Positions 7,384 through 14,294 of a DNA stretch of 42,368 nucleotides are shown here, piece by piece (position 1 is the stretch's first letter; every line of letters starts with the position of its first letter). Location of the stretch: positions 1 through 42,368 of the IMG/VR virus record IMGVR_UViG_3300025577_000022, one strand, 5' to 3'. The notes under the pieces were generated by a model. That model was not told the DNA's origin, did no database searches, and saw only the letters and a list, made by a program, of their open reading frames with translations. The position numbers and the translations under genes were made by a program. This DNA comes from a virus.

Positions 7384-7533
7384 TTATTTGTTTTCTAATT
7401 TTTCTTCAAGGGTGTTTATTCGTTCATTTGAATTATTAATCTTAACCGCATTTGCTACTGATGTAATGAATATCACCAAAAAGGCAAAAGCAACTAAAAG
7501 TGTTTCGGCGTTTTTTACTTTTTCGTCTCTCAT
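7384..7533 (-). CDS. 49-aa membrane peptide with coiled-coil tail
   Basis: MRDEKVKNAETLLVAFAFLV... : one transmembrane helix (~residues 11-30) followed by a heptad-like acidic tail NERINTLEEKLENK. Its ATG overlaps the upstream stop (ATGA) and it ends 2 nt before the next start. Nothing beyond topology can be inferred. Confidence 0.5.
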   Translation of the reverse strand: MRDEKVKNAETLLVAFAFLVIFITSVANAVKINNSNERINTLEEKLENK

Positions 7534-7634
7534 TTATTTTCAAAGTTTGATATAATTTTAATAAGAACCATTCCAATAGCAATACCACTAATCAAAGGTA
7601 TTACCGTATTCCATTCAATTATTGTCGCTATCAT
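7530..7634 (-). CDS. 34-aa membrane microprotein
   Basis: MIATIIEWNTVIPLISGIAI... ending SNFENK. Nearly all hydrophobic, with one transmembrane helix. Linked by ATGA overlaps on both sides, so it forms a translationally coupled trio with the genes at 7631-7885 and 7384-7533. Confidence 0.5.
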   Translation of the reverse strand: MIATIIEWNTVIPLISGIAIGMVLIKIISNFENK

Positions 7635-7885
7635 AAGTTAAACATGTGGGTTTTGAGAATCTTATCAATTAAGATATCTTCTGAGTTTGCAAGTCTAACC
7701 TTATCTGTCACTTCAAAAGAATGAGTTGTGTGGCAGGTTTTCTCTTCATATACCCATCCATCTTCTTCATTAACAAAGTATGTTGGTTTCCAATCGGTCT
7801 GCTTATATAGATAATCCCGAGTAACTTCTTTCTGTTGCTCATTATCTAAATTTATATTTAGTTCCTGTGTTGCTTTAATTACCAT
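7631..7885 (-). CDS. Hypothetical protein, 84 aa
   Basis: Soluble, acidic, with an aromatic-rich middle (YLYKQTDWKPTYFVNEEDGWVYEE). No motif recognised. It opens the coupled microprotein trio. Confidence 0.58.
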   Translation of the reverse strand: MVIKATQELNINLDNEQQKEVTRDYLYKQTDWKPTYFVNEEDGWVYEEKTCHTTHSFEVTDKVRLANSEDILIDKILKTHMFNL

Positions 7886-7898
7886 AACGTGTTTCTAT

Positions 7899-8219
7899 TT
7901 AAAATTTAAATTCGTATCCGAAGACTGCTCCAATAGTATTATCTTCTTCTTCAAACGCCGGCATAACAAAAAAGTCATGATAAGTTGCTCTTACAAATGG
8001 AACAACAGGCGCAATTGAATATCCAGATACTATGCCAACTTCAATGCCACAGTTATATTTTTCCCATCGATGTCCGACATATGCGCTAATTTCTTTTTCG
8101 CTATTATAATATACTCCAGTAATAATATCATCGTGTGTATATCTTATATGTGGATGTACTTCATTATAGTCTTCTTTTAATCCTACATGTAATGATAGCG
8201 CAATTATTAAATCTAACAT
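7899..8219 (-). CDS. Putative small beta-barrel/exported protein, 106 aa
   Basis: Short hydrophobic N-terminus (LDLIIALSLHVG) then a series of alternating amphipathic strands rich in Tyr, Val and Gly (GVYYNSEKEISAYVGHRW, CGIEVGIVSGYSIAPVVPFVRATY) and ending FGYEFKF, an aromatic end typical of outer-membrane barrels. An outer-membrane or periplasmic location is inferred. An equally possible reading is a soluble beta-sandwich. No catalytic motif. Confidence 0.55.
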   Translation of the reverse strand: MLDLIIALSLHVGLKEDYNEVHPHIRYTHDDIITGVYYNSEKEISAYVGHRWEKYNCGIEVGIVSGYSIAPVVPFVRATYHDFFVMPAFEEEDNTIGAVFGYEFKF

Positions 8220-8220
8220 A

Positions 8221-8502
8221 TTAAATATAGTTAATTGTTGCTTTTAGATTTTTATAAGCATAAGTATGATCATCTTCAGTTGTAAACTTTTCAATTACAA
8301 ACTTACTAGCTTCTTCTAAAGAATTAATACCAAGTTCATTATCTTCGGAAATAGATAGTAACCATGACATAATCATTTTGGAAATAAGGTTGTTATTATC
8401 AACTTCTTTAATATATAAACCGCATACTTCTTCTGAATCACATGCTATTAGCACGCCTTCATTAAATAGGTTGCCAACTATTTTTTTCTTTTGTTTTTTC
8501 AT
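8221..8502 (-). CDS. Hypothetical protein, 93 aa
   Basis: Begins MKKQKKKIVGNLFNEGVLIACDSEEVCGLYIKEV, then a helical acidic part. No domain recognised. Spaced 1 nt from the downstream gene. Confidence 0.57.
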   Translation of the reverse strand: MKKQKKKIVGNLFNEGVLIACDSEEVCGLYIKEVDNNNLISKMIMSWLLSISEDNELGINSLEEASKFVIEKFTTEDDHTYAYKNLKATINYI

Positions 8503-8506
8503 ATGT

Positions 8507-8725
8507 TTAAAATAAATCGTCTTCTGTTACTGTTGTTTGTTCTCTGTTGCCAAGAGTTTTAGCGTGTTCTATAATATCATCTGTGGACGTGTTAAACCTA
8601 TAGCTTTTACAATTCCTACATATATTAACGTGGTATTGCAAAATGGAATCACAACCTTCGCAAATCTTAAATAGATCAGGTGATGACATTATACTCAAAG
8701 CAACCATTTTTCTTTCATCACTCAT
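8507..8725 (-). CDS. Zinc-ribbon protein, 72 aa
   Basis: Two CxxC knuckles, CEGC (~residues 18-21) and CRNC (~36-39), separated by 14 residues, form a treble-clef or rubredoxin-like zinc ribbon. The C-terminal tail is acidic (TVTEDDLF). Such small ribbons commonly bind nucleic acid or RNA polymerase. The start overlaps the next gene's stop by 8 nt. Confidence 0.65.
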   Translation of the reverse strand: MSDERKMVALSIMSSPDLFKICEGCDSILQYHVNICRNCKSYRFNTSTDDIIEHAKTLGNREQTTVTEDDLF

Positions 8726-8933
8726 ACATATTATTGATGTTTGCAGCGATTTTGCTTTCTGCTATTTGGTCTTGAATATTACTATAATGTTCTAAGATAA
8801 AGATATATCTTTCTTTTGATAACCCGACCATTTCACGAGCACGAGGATCAAACATATTAAATTTACCAGTTAATCTAATGCGTTCATAATTACGCCAATC
8901 AACAATATCACGATCTGAAAATCTATTATTCAT
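8718..8933 (-). CDS. Conserved small phage protein, 71 aa
   Basis: Reads MNNRFSDRDIVDWRNYERIR, then a helical region ending NNMYE. The first half is rich in Arg/Asp pairs. The pattern is one I associate with small proteins of marine T4-like phages, without a function. No membrane segment. Confidence 0.58.
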   Translation of the reverse strand: MNNRFSDRDIVDWRNYERIRLTGKFNMFDPRAREMVGLSKERYIFILEHYSNIQDQIAESKIAANINNMYE

Positions 8934-8952
8934 AATATAATAAAGTTTTTAA

Positions 8953-9162
8953 TTAACTGCACCAATAAGTTTCACTTGCTACGGATTGTGTAAATGGAGT
9001 TTCTTCATCTTCAAGAATCCAATATTCTGACATAATGTTTTGAATCCATTTCTTACCATCAGGAGCTTCATCACGCCCATGAATGTAACCTTGTTCTACC
9101 CAATAAGGAGCAGTGTTTCCATTCTTACCTTCGTCGGTATATTCAGTTTTTTTGTTTTTCAT
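8953..9162 (-). CDS. Hypothetical protein, 69 aa
   Basis: Start taken at 9162 (MKNKKTEYTDEGK) rather than the longer frame that would run into the upstream gene; this leaves a 17-nt gap. Contains YIHGRDEAPDGKKWIQNIMSEYW. Family not recognised. Confidence 0.55.
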   Translation of the reverse strand: MKNKKTEYTDEGKNGNTAPYWVEQGYIHGRDEAPDGKKWIQNIMSEYWILEDEETPFTQSVASETYWCS

Positions 9163-9178
9163 AATAAAATTATATAGT

Positions 9179-9403
9179 TTATCCAAATTGAATCCAGAGC
9201 TTAGTGGCAAAAGTCTTAAATTGGCCTGGCTGATTTTTATAATGTGGGTTAATCCAATCTTCACCGTTTCCGACATATTTCACTGGCATATCGCCATCTT
9301 CAGAATGACCAACGGCGGTGTTATTAATAACAAGTATTTCTTGAATCTTTTTCAGATGCTTATCAACGAGAATGTCCATATATGGTTTGTTTTCTTTTTT
9401 CAT
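9179..9403 (-). CDS. Hypothetical protein, 74 aa
   Basis: Basic N-terminus, then a helix (LVDKHLKKIQEILVI) and a Trp/Asn-rich C-terminal part (GNGEDWINPHYKNQPGQF). Second gene of the promoter B operon. Nothing recognised. Confidence 0.55.
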   Translation of the reverse strand: MKKENKPYMDILVDKHLKKIQEILVINNTAVGHSEDGDMPVKYVGNGEDWINPHYKNQPGQFKTFATKLWIQFG

Positions 9404-9421
9404 ATTATATTAGAGTTTTAA

Positions 9422-9616
9422 TTATGCAAAAAGGATATCATATATACCATGCCCAATAACCTTAATATAATTGTCTTTGCGATTTTTAAGGTAATTTAAT
9501 GCCTCGGGCTCAGTCGTTATAATTACATCATCGTCTTCAGCAAGTTCAATGATATCTTCAAGAGTATAAATTACCCATTTAGTTGCGGGCTCTGGTGTGG
9601 CGAATTCTGATTTCAT
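9422..9616 (-). CDS. First gene of the promoter B operon, 64 aa
   Basis: Acidic protein (LEDIIELAEDDDVIITTEPEALNYL). It is preceded by an 81-nt leader from promoter B containing a strong GC hairpin, and its ATG context is CACCACCACAACCAACTATATT with no Shine-Dalgarno. Being promoter-proximal it should be among the most highly expressed early proteins. Function unknown. Confidence 0.6.
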   Translation of the reverse strand: MKSEFATPEPATKWVIYTLEDIIELAEDDDVIITTEPEALNYLKNRKDNYIKVIGHGIYDILFA

Positions 9617-9697
9617 AATATAGTTGGTTGTGGTGGTGATCCCCGCCTTACGGGGATCTTAGGAACTCTTAGGTTTGTTTTGCCGTTCCCTTATTAT
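9617..9697 (-). promoter_or_regulatory. Leader of operon B with GC-rich hairpin
   Basis: Within the predicted leader, GATCCCCG and CGGGGATC (9638-9658) form an 8-bp perfect stem with a 5-nt loop. There is no U-run after it, so it is not a simple terminator. It could protect the mRNA 5' part or control translation. The rest of the leader is A/C-rich. Confidence 0.6.
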
Positions 9698-9788
9698 GAT
9701 TATATTATACCATAAAAATGCACATTTGTAAATAAAATAATTCACGAAATGTGCATTTTGCTCTACAACCCCCGTAGAATATAGGGTT
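9697..9788 (-). promoter_or_regulatory. Early promoter module B
   Basis: TTTACA (9727-9732), 17-bp spacer, TATAAT (9704-9709), predicted start 9697. The AAATGYRCATTT elements are at 9716-9727 and 9747-9758, 31 bp apart; the outer copy is in inverted orientation relative to module A. The AACCC...GGGTT repeat is at 9767-9788. Drives the long small-gene/tRNA operon down to 5719. Confidence 0.85.
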
Positions 9789-9834
9789 GAGGCTCATTAA
9801 AATATTGAGAAATACGCGTAAAATGCTTATCGTT

Positions 9835-10044
9835 TTACAGATATTTACATATTTCTTCAGAAACAGTTATTTTATATACGCCAATCTTTCTAAACTTTAA
9901 CCAGTTGTATGATGATTCACATTCTTTATTTCTATTATAAAAATCAACTGCGGATTCTACATTAGAAAAACGAGGTGTATTAGGAATCGTGTAAGCATCA
10001 TCGTTATGCCTACTAATAATTCCTTTTATTGCATAATGTTCCAT
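9835..10044 (-). CDS. Hypothetical protein, 69 aa
   Basis: MEHYAIKGIISRHNDDAYTI... with a central VESAVDFYNRNKECESSYNWL. Small mixed alpha/beta protein, basic overall. No family recognised. Last gene before the module B region. Confidence 0.55.
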   Translation of the reverse strand: MEHYAIKGIISRHNDDAYTIPNTPRFSNVESAVDFYNRNKECESSYNWLKFRKIGVYKITVSEEICKYL

Positions 10045-10053
10045 ATTAGTTCT

Positions 10054-10320
10054 TTAAGATTGCCAAAGGTTTTCTACAACATCAATTGTGATTTTTAAAT
10101 CCTCGATTAATTTTTCAACTTCCATAATTTTACTATTAGTTTCAGATGATTCTGTATGGTCTTCTTGAGTAAATTTGTCAAAGGTTAAGTTCGAAAAATG
10201 CTCACGTTTTGCAAGCAGTCCTCGCAAAGTTTTAAAATGTTTATCGGATACCTTATTTAATTCATTTAAAATATCAGCTTTTAATAATTCTTTTCGGTTG
10301 GTTGGTTCTTTTGATTTCAT
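10054..10320 (-). CDS. Hypothetical helical protein, 88 aa
   Basis: Start placed at 10320 (MKSKEPTNRKELL) because the longer frame would begin inside tRNA-Leu. Almost entirely helical and charged with coiled-coil character (EVEKLIEDLKITIDVVENL). No domain recognised. Confidence 0.55.
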   Translation of the reverse strand: MKSKEPTNRKELLKADILNELNKVSDKHFKTLRGLLAKREHFSNLTFDKFTQEDHTESSETNSKIMEVEKLIEDLKITIDVVENLWQS

Positions 10321-10340
10321 AAGTGTAATCATTTTTAAAG

Positions 10341-10426
10341 TACGGAAGGCGGGAATCGAACCCGCAAGGACGTTACCATCCACCTGAGCTTAAATCAGGC
10401 GTGTTTACCAATTTCACCACTCCCGC
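10341..10426 (-). tRNA. tRNA-Leu (TAA)
   Basis: Class II cloverleaf: acceptor GCGGGAG pairs with CTTCCGT (two G-U pairs), anticodon arm CCTGA-TTTAAGC-TCAGG giving TAA, long variable arm, T arm GCGGGTTCGATTCCCGC, discriminator A. CCA not encoded. UUA is a favoured codon in AT-rich phage genes, which may explain its retention. Confidence 0.93.
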
Positions 10427-10438
10427 ATGTTTAATTAT

Positions 10439-10606
10439 TTATTTACCAACATCTTTCCAAATCTTACCGTGAACATCCAAGTTACTACTCCATAACATTA
10501 GCTTTTGGTAAACAGGATAAAATGGTTTAACCAAGAAATTACAGTGTAAAGTATAACTAATAATATCACCGAGCCAGAATAAAATATAAGCTAATATAAT
10601 TTTCAT
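10439..10606 (-). CDS. 55-aa membrane microprotein
   Basis: MKIILAYILFWLGDIISYTL... with a hydrophobic N-terminal helix carrying WLGD and a C-terminal part YPVYQKLMLWSSNLD. The plan (WLGD helix, P-x-Y-Q-x-LM-x-WS) resembles a small protein seen in many marine phages, to my recollection. Starts at a TAATG overlap with the 43-aa basic peptide upstream. Confidence 0.6.
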   Translation of the reverse strand: MKIILAYILFWLGDIISYTLHCNFLVKPFYPVYQKLMLWSSNLDVHGKIWKDVGK

Positions 10607-10737
10607 TATTTACCCTGCCCTCTATAACGCTTCAAATAGTTTTTACTCTGTTTCAGTTTTGAAGCTTGCGTCTTAGCATGAATGCCTTTACGTTTAATTC
10701 TTTTCGTGCTTGGTCCGGTTTGTGTATTCTTTGCCAT
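10606..10737 (-). CDS. 43-aa very basic peptide
   Basis: MAKNTQTGPSTKRIKRKGIH... ending RYRGQGK. About a third Lys/Arg and lacking acidic residues, like a ribosomal-protein or RNA-binding peptide. Similar small basic peptides occur in marine T4-like phages by my recollection. Leader AACAAACAAACAAT without Shine-Dalgarno; coupled by TAATG to the membrane peptide. Confidence 0.62.
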   Translation of the reverse strand: MAKNTQTGPSTKRIKRKGIHAKTQASKLKQSKNYLKRYRGQGK

Positions 10738-10753
10738 ATTGTTTGTTTGTTAC

Positions 10754-10788
10754 ATTATTAATTATATATTAAAATGTTGATTTGTAAA
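10754..10788 (-). promoter_or_regulatory. Sigma70-like promoter (16-bp spacer)
   Basis: TTTACA (10783-10788) and TATAAT (10761-10766) with a 16-bp spacer on the minus strand; start near 10754. It lies between the deoxyribosyltransferase gene stop and the 43-aa peptide start and would also feed tRNA-Leu. Confidence 0.7.
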
Positions 10789-10795
10789 TAACAAA

Positions 10796-11371
10796 TTACC
10801 TTAATTCTTGTTTAAATAATCTCCATCGATCAGAGTCAGCTTTAACAGTTCCATCATTAATCTTGGTAATGATTTCCTTAACTTCATCAAATGAATTGTA
10901 AATGTATTTGTGAGGGAACATACCCATTACCCAGAACGGAGTCTTTTCTTTACCGCCTTCCATAATAATAAAGGTTGGCTTCTTACACCTAGCGGCCCAA
11001 CTAAGTTCTTCCATAGTTCCAAACGTTGGTACCTCTGCGTTAAGATAACAAATGATAAAGTCTGCAGCGTCAACCATTGAAAGATCAAAGTTACGAACCT
11101 TCTTCATATGTTTAGCAACAGTATCATACCCAGTGTCTTTACTCCAATAATCAAGATGTGTCTCGCCCTTTTTCATTAAGCTCTCCATCCATTCATGAGT
11201 TTTCTCATCTTCTTCAGGAGCATTAATAAATGGTTTCTTATAAGGATCAAAGATCGTTACGTTAATTTCATTTAGAAATTCTGAAAAATCCTCTCTCCAA
11301 TATCGTCCTTCTGCATATTGCATTGGACCAATCAGGTATGTTCTTGTCTTATTTAATACTGCCGTTTTCAT
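10796..11371 (-). CDS. Nucleoside 2-deoxyribosyltransferase-like protein
   Basis: 191 aa. N-terminal TYLIGPMQYAEGRYWREDF is the family's substrate-pocket strand (GPM...), FDPYKKP follows, then LSMVDAADFIICYLNAEVPTFGTMEELSWAARCKKPTFIIM, which matches the D-x-x-D / GT-x-x-E-L core with the likely catalytic Glu in TMEEL. Enzymes of this fold exchange or hydrolyse N-glycosidic bonds of nucleosides or nucleotides, so salvage of host nucleotides or altering the dNTP pool is plausible. The ATG overlaps the stop of the prepilin gene by 4 nt. Confidence 0.75.
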   Translation of the reverse strand: MKTAVLNKTRTYLIGPMQYAEGRYWREDFSEFLNEINVTIFDPYKKPFINAPEEDEKTHEWMESLMKKGETHLDYWSKDTGYDTVAKHMKKVRNFDLSMVDAADFIICYLNAEVPTFGTMEELSWAARCKKPTFIIMEGGKEKTPFWVMGMFPHKYIYNSFDEVKEIITKINDGTVKADSDRWRLFKQELR

Positions 11372-12027
11372 AATCCTATTTGATCTGGATGTTTAATGCG
11401 CGATGTAGTACCTTTCTTCCATATTACAAAGCCTCCAACGTTTCTATCATCATCGCTTCTTATTGGTTCTACGGTTCCTGGTGGTAATGATCCTCCGCTA
11501 ATAATAAAGCGCGGTGCCAGTACTCCTGGCTTTGGATCTGTTAATAGGCCTTGTGTATTGAACTCGTAATAGAAGCATGTGGACGTTTCTCCCGCCGGTT
11601 GTCCTGGGAGCCTTGCATCGACTGTTGGTATAATTAAGTCTGTTTGATTGCTTAAGCTTGGAATGAACCATGCTCTATTTGGTAGATACTTTCCCTTCTG
11701 TGCTATTTCCCAAAAGTCATCGTCTGTGTTCAATTGCTCATCTGGCCCTGCGTTTAGTACTTGTATAACCATATACCTTAGATAGCGCTCTCTATGAAGA
11801 GTGTTGGTTGGATCATTAGTACCATGAATAAGCAGCCGTGATCGCGATGGTCTTGTCAGTGCCGTTTCTTTTGCGGCCTGTGTATATTGCTGTGCTAACG
11901 TTACTCCTGTTGACACTCCTCTAGCCTTACTGAAGTTTGAAATGCCGAACGATCCAATTGTCATCAACGTTGCCATAATGCTAATGACGATGAGTAGCTC
12001 AATTAGAGTGTATCCTGGTTTATTCAT
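11368..12027 (-). CDS. Type IV prepilin / GspH-like pseudopilin
   Basis: 219 aa with a textbook class III signal: MNKPG|YTLIELLIVISIMATL, i.e. short leader, cleavage Gly5, aromatic at +1, Glu at +5 and a hydrophobic helix to ~residue 28. The head has the GspH/FimT-like helix extension (QQYTQAAKETALTRPSR), then a beta-rich part with YYEFNTQGLLTDP and GGFVIWKKG. In bacteria such proteins are cleaved and methylated by PilD and enter type IV pilus or type II secretion fibres. A prepilin is very unusual in a T4-like phage. The gene overlaps its neighbours by 1 and 4 nt, so it is fully integrated, although the local base composition looks more GC-rich than the surroundings. Alternative: a virion protein that borrowed a pilin N-terminus. 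Confidence 0.82.
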   Translation of the reverse strand: MNKPGYTLIELLIVISIMATLMTIGSFGISNFSKARGVSTGVTLAQQYTQAAKETALTRPSRSRLLIHGTNDPTNTLHRERYLRYMVIQVLNAGPDEQLNTDDDFWEIAQKGKYLPNRAWFIPSLSNQTDLIIPTVDARLPGQPAGETSTCFYYEFNTQGLLTDPKPGVLAPRFIISGGSLPPGTVEPIRSDDDRNVGGFVIWKKGTTSRIKHPDQIGL

Positions 12028-12266
12028 TAGTGCTTAAGTTCTACGTTTATCATACCCTCAACATCCTTTGCCCACATTGTAACCATTATAACGTTTACTG
12101 TTAGTAATAGTACGGCTGATGCTAGTAGTAGTGACGATAGTGTTATATGCTTGTTTGTTGTTTGTACTATATCTACAGCTGGGGTTACATTTACTCGCAC
12201 TGTCTCTTTTCTTAGTCGTATTTGTGGTGCTTTCCTTACTAGTGCTATTGTTGGTTTATCGTTCAT
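12027..12266 (-). CDS. Single-pass membrane protein coupled to the prepilin
   Basis: 79 aa: a basic 40-residue N-terminal region (RKAPQIRLRKETVRVNVTP), one transmembrane helix (~residues 43-64, LSSLLLASAVLLLTVNVIMV) and a short polar tail. Its stop and the prepilin ATG share one base (TAATG). The cytoplasmic-basic/one-helix plan resembles small assembly proteins of pilus systems (PilN/PilO size is larger). Function inferred only from coupling. Confidence 0.6.
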   Translation of the reverse strand: MNDKPTIALVRKAPQIRLRKETVRVNVTPAVDIVQTTNKHITLSSLLLASAVLLLTVNVIMVTMWAKDVEGMINVELKH

Positions 12267-12284
12267 CTTGTTTTACTAATTATA

Positions 12285-12560
12285 TCAATGTTCCTCTGGT
12301 TGCACTTTATCAAACTCTGCTGCCTGTTTCTTTGCCTCTTCAAATGTGGTTAGCTTATGCTGCTCTCTGGATTCTCTCATCTCACAAAGCCTATTAGTCT
12401 CATATAGCTTATCCGCGAATTCCTTAACCTCCCTCTCTGACATTCCTGCGAAATAACCTCGCGCAAACACCTGTGTTAGATTATCAGTATCTTTATAATA
12501 CTCTCTGACGCCATTGACCCAATCACGGGTTATATCTCGTAAGTTTATATTCATGTCCAT
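12285..12560 (-). CDS. Hypothetical protein, 91 aa
   Basis: Helical, charged; includes RDWVNGVREYYKDTDNLTQVFARGYFAGMSEREVKEFADKLYE. The second Met (12554) gives an ATGA overlap with the upstream stop and may be the true start. No domain recognised. Base composition like the prepilin pair. Confidence 0.58.
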   Translation of the reverse strand: MDMNINLRDITRDWVNGVREYYKDTDNLTQVFARGYFAGMSEREVKEFADKLYETNRLCEMRESREQHKLTTFEEAKKQAAEFDKVQPEEH

Positions 12561-13096
12561 AGTCTATGATGGTGCTTAATAATGGCTCTCATACAATCCT
12601 TATCCTTCTTAAGTTTTATAGCTTCAAGTCTGCCTACCTCTTTATAACACGCTGTTTGCTCAGGTGAAACGGTTATCTCATAATGTCCATCAACGGTTTC
12701 ACTCTTGCTGAATAGTGTCTCAAGTGGCTCTCGTGGTGGGTATGCAGCATCTATCTGCTCATCTATATCACTACGACCAGTCTTAATCCAGTTATAGGCC
12801 TTCATTAGCTCTTTGTCAACCTTCATCTGCTCATCAGCATAGGACTGACTTACAAACTTAAGCTTAACTTCTTCAGCCCAATCATAACCAATGTCGTGTA
12901 CCCAGTTAACTTTGCGTTCAACCTCTACATGATGCTCAAGGCACTTAAATAACATCCGCGGAATAAGTTCAACCTTATCACAATATGTATCAGGTATAAC
13001 ATTAGTCAACCACTCTTGCTTTGGGTGGAAGAAGCATTTGATCTTATACTGTAGGTCCCACCAGTAGTGGCTGTTGAATAGTAATTTTATTTTCAT
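12551..13096 (-). CDS. Conserved hypothetical protein, 181 aa
   Basis: Start set at 13096 (MKIKLLFNSHYWWDL), which overlaps the upstream stop as ATGA. Soluble, with KIKCFFHPKQEWL, LFKCLEHHVEVERKVNWV and a His-rich end (IIKHHHRLWT). No catalytic motif recognised. Looks like a phage-typical family of unknown role. Confidence 0.6.
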   Translation of the reverse strand: MKIKLLFNSHYWWDLQYKIKCFFHPKQEWLTNVIPDTYCDKVELIPRMLFKCLEHHVEVERKVNWVHDIGYDWAEEVKLKFVSQSYADEQMKVDKELMKAYNWIKTGRSDIDEQIDAAYPPREPLETLFSKSETVDGHYEITVSPEQTACYKEVGRLEAIKLKKDKDCMRAIIKHHHRLWT

Positions 13097-13566
13097 ACTT
13101 GTAATTTTTTCTTCCTTTGCTCCCACGCGTCCTTATCATACTCGTTAACAGGCTCATACTCGTGGCTTGCATCTTGAACGGCTTCGAAAGATAATGTTTT
13201 AACCCACGATCCGCGCTTGCACAACACACCGTAGTTACCTGTAAGCTCACAACAACTACGTGATTTTTGTAATGCTGCCTCAGTTATACATTCAATGATT
13301 TTTAAAACAACAGTGTCGCATTCGCCATAGGTCATATAGATTCTCAATTGACCGAACTTCTCTTTAATTTGAGCGACAACAATATCCTCATAACCAAATT
13401 TAATACACACCTGATTAATCATATGTAATGCTTCATCAATAACATCATACCAACCATCTCCGCACTCCATTCCCCATGCTAAACATGTAACTCTAGGATC
13501 ACCACCGTAATCCTTTAGAAGCCGAGGATATTTCTCAACGAGCTTTAGTTCTAATTCTTTTTTCAT
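13093..13566 (-). CDS. Conserved phage protein with Cys-pair region, 157 aa
   Basis: Contains VAQIKEKFGQLRIYM, a strand-helix signature I associate with a widespread phage protein family of unknown function, followed by SRSCCELTGNYGVLCKRGSWVKTL in which three cysteines (CC...C) could bind a metal. The WGMECGDGWYDVID motif near residue 32 is also typical. Overlaps the upstream gene by 32 nt. Confidence 0.62.
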   Translation of the reverse strand: MKKELELKLVEKYPRLLKDYGGDPRVTCLAWGMECGDGWYDVIDEALHMINQVCIKFGYEDIVVAQIKEKFGQLRIYMTYGECDTVVLKIIECITEAALQKSRSCCELTGNYGVLCKRGSWVKTLSFEAVQDASHEYEPVNEYDKDAWEQRKKKLQV

Positions 13567-14116
13567 TTCCCTTTGATTTAAATTCTTTACCAGCTAACCA
13601 CAAATACTTATCAACTTCTGCTAAAGAATATTCGTGTAAATGATTCTTTTGTATAAAATTATCCATCACTCTCATGAATGTTGGATAATCTCTTAGTTCT
13701 GGTTTCTTAAAGGTATCAAATGAGTCATTTTCATTAAAGGTAAACAGCGCTTTCTCAACAAATGAATCATATATTGAATATGTCTCTGGTTTATGGTGCG
13801 CGCAATATTTACTAGCGAAAGAATAAAAGTTTTTAGATTTACCGCTAATCTCACATTTTGCTATTCTATTAACTAAACTTAAATCACCAGTTAATAAATC
13901 TTCATCAACTTCTAATTCGTAAATATGTTTAGCAACGGAATAAGTATCAAAAATTTGAGTACTATATAAACTGTTTAGCGTGCATACTTTAATTAAGATA
14001 TGCTCAAAGAAAGTATTTGTATTAAAATATTCTTGGAATAAAACATCTAAAGTTTTATCAATCCCTTGAAGTTTTTCGTTCCCTTTCCAATTATATAAAT
14101 GTTGTTCAATCGTCAT
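13535..14116 (-). CDS. Conserved helical protein of unknown function, 193 aa
   Basis: I start it at 14116 (MTIEQHLYNWKGNEKLQ), which overlaps the upstream zinc protein by 11 nt; the longer frame would cover that gene. Signature segments: LIKVCTLNSLYSTQIFDTYSVAKHIYELEV, ISGKSKNFYSFASKYCAHHKPETYSIYDS and DYPTFMRVMDNFIQ. This all-alpha family occurs in bacterial genomes too, to my recollection with no settled function; the KNFYSFASKYCAHHKP segment suggests a conserved pocket. Not membrane-bound. Confidence 0.65.
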   Translation of the reverse strand: MTIEQHLYNWKGNEKLQGIDKTLDVLFQEYFNTNTFFEHILIKVCTLNSLYSTQIFDTYSVAKHIYELEVDEDLLTGDLSLVNRIAKCEISGKSKNFYSFASKYCAHHKPETYSIYDSFVEKALFTFNENDSFDTFKKPELRDYPTFMRVMDNFIQKNHLHEYSLAEVDKYLWLAGKEFKSKGNEKRIRTKAR

Positions 14117-14285
14117 TTTCTTTAGGGAGTGATCCTCCATGTAGTGGGCAGGCTGTACTATATATAAAAGTGTTTTCCATTCCCATATAGCCTTTCCCAT
14201 ATTCGTTATCCATTACAGGACAACTACACCCAAGCGCAATCGCTTCATCTGAACCTGGACTTGGTATTTTTTTATCTTCGCTCAT
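14106..14285 (-). CDS. Small Cys/His (zinc-type) protein, 59 aa
   Basis: MSEDKKIPSPGSDEAIALGC... with the ligands C-x-C (residues ~20 and 22) and C-P-L-H (~46-49) separated by MDNEYGKGYMG. The layout SPGSDEAI / CxCPVMDNEYGKGY / CPLHG is typical of a small zinc protein found in many phages and some bacteria; role unknown. It overlaps its downstream neighbour by 11 nt, implying coupling. Confidence 0.72.
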   Translation of the reverse strand: MSEDKKIPSPGSDEAIALGCSCPVMDNEYGKGYMGMENTFIYSTACPLHGGSLPKENDD

Positions 14286-14294
14286 ATTATTATT

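Noticed and set aside
10321-10383. Longer N-terminus of the 88-aa protein
   Set aside because: It would start inside tRNA-Leu.
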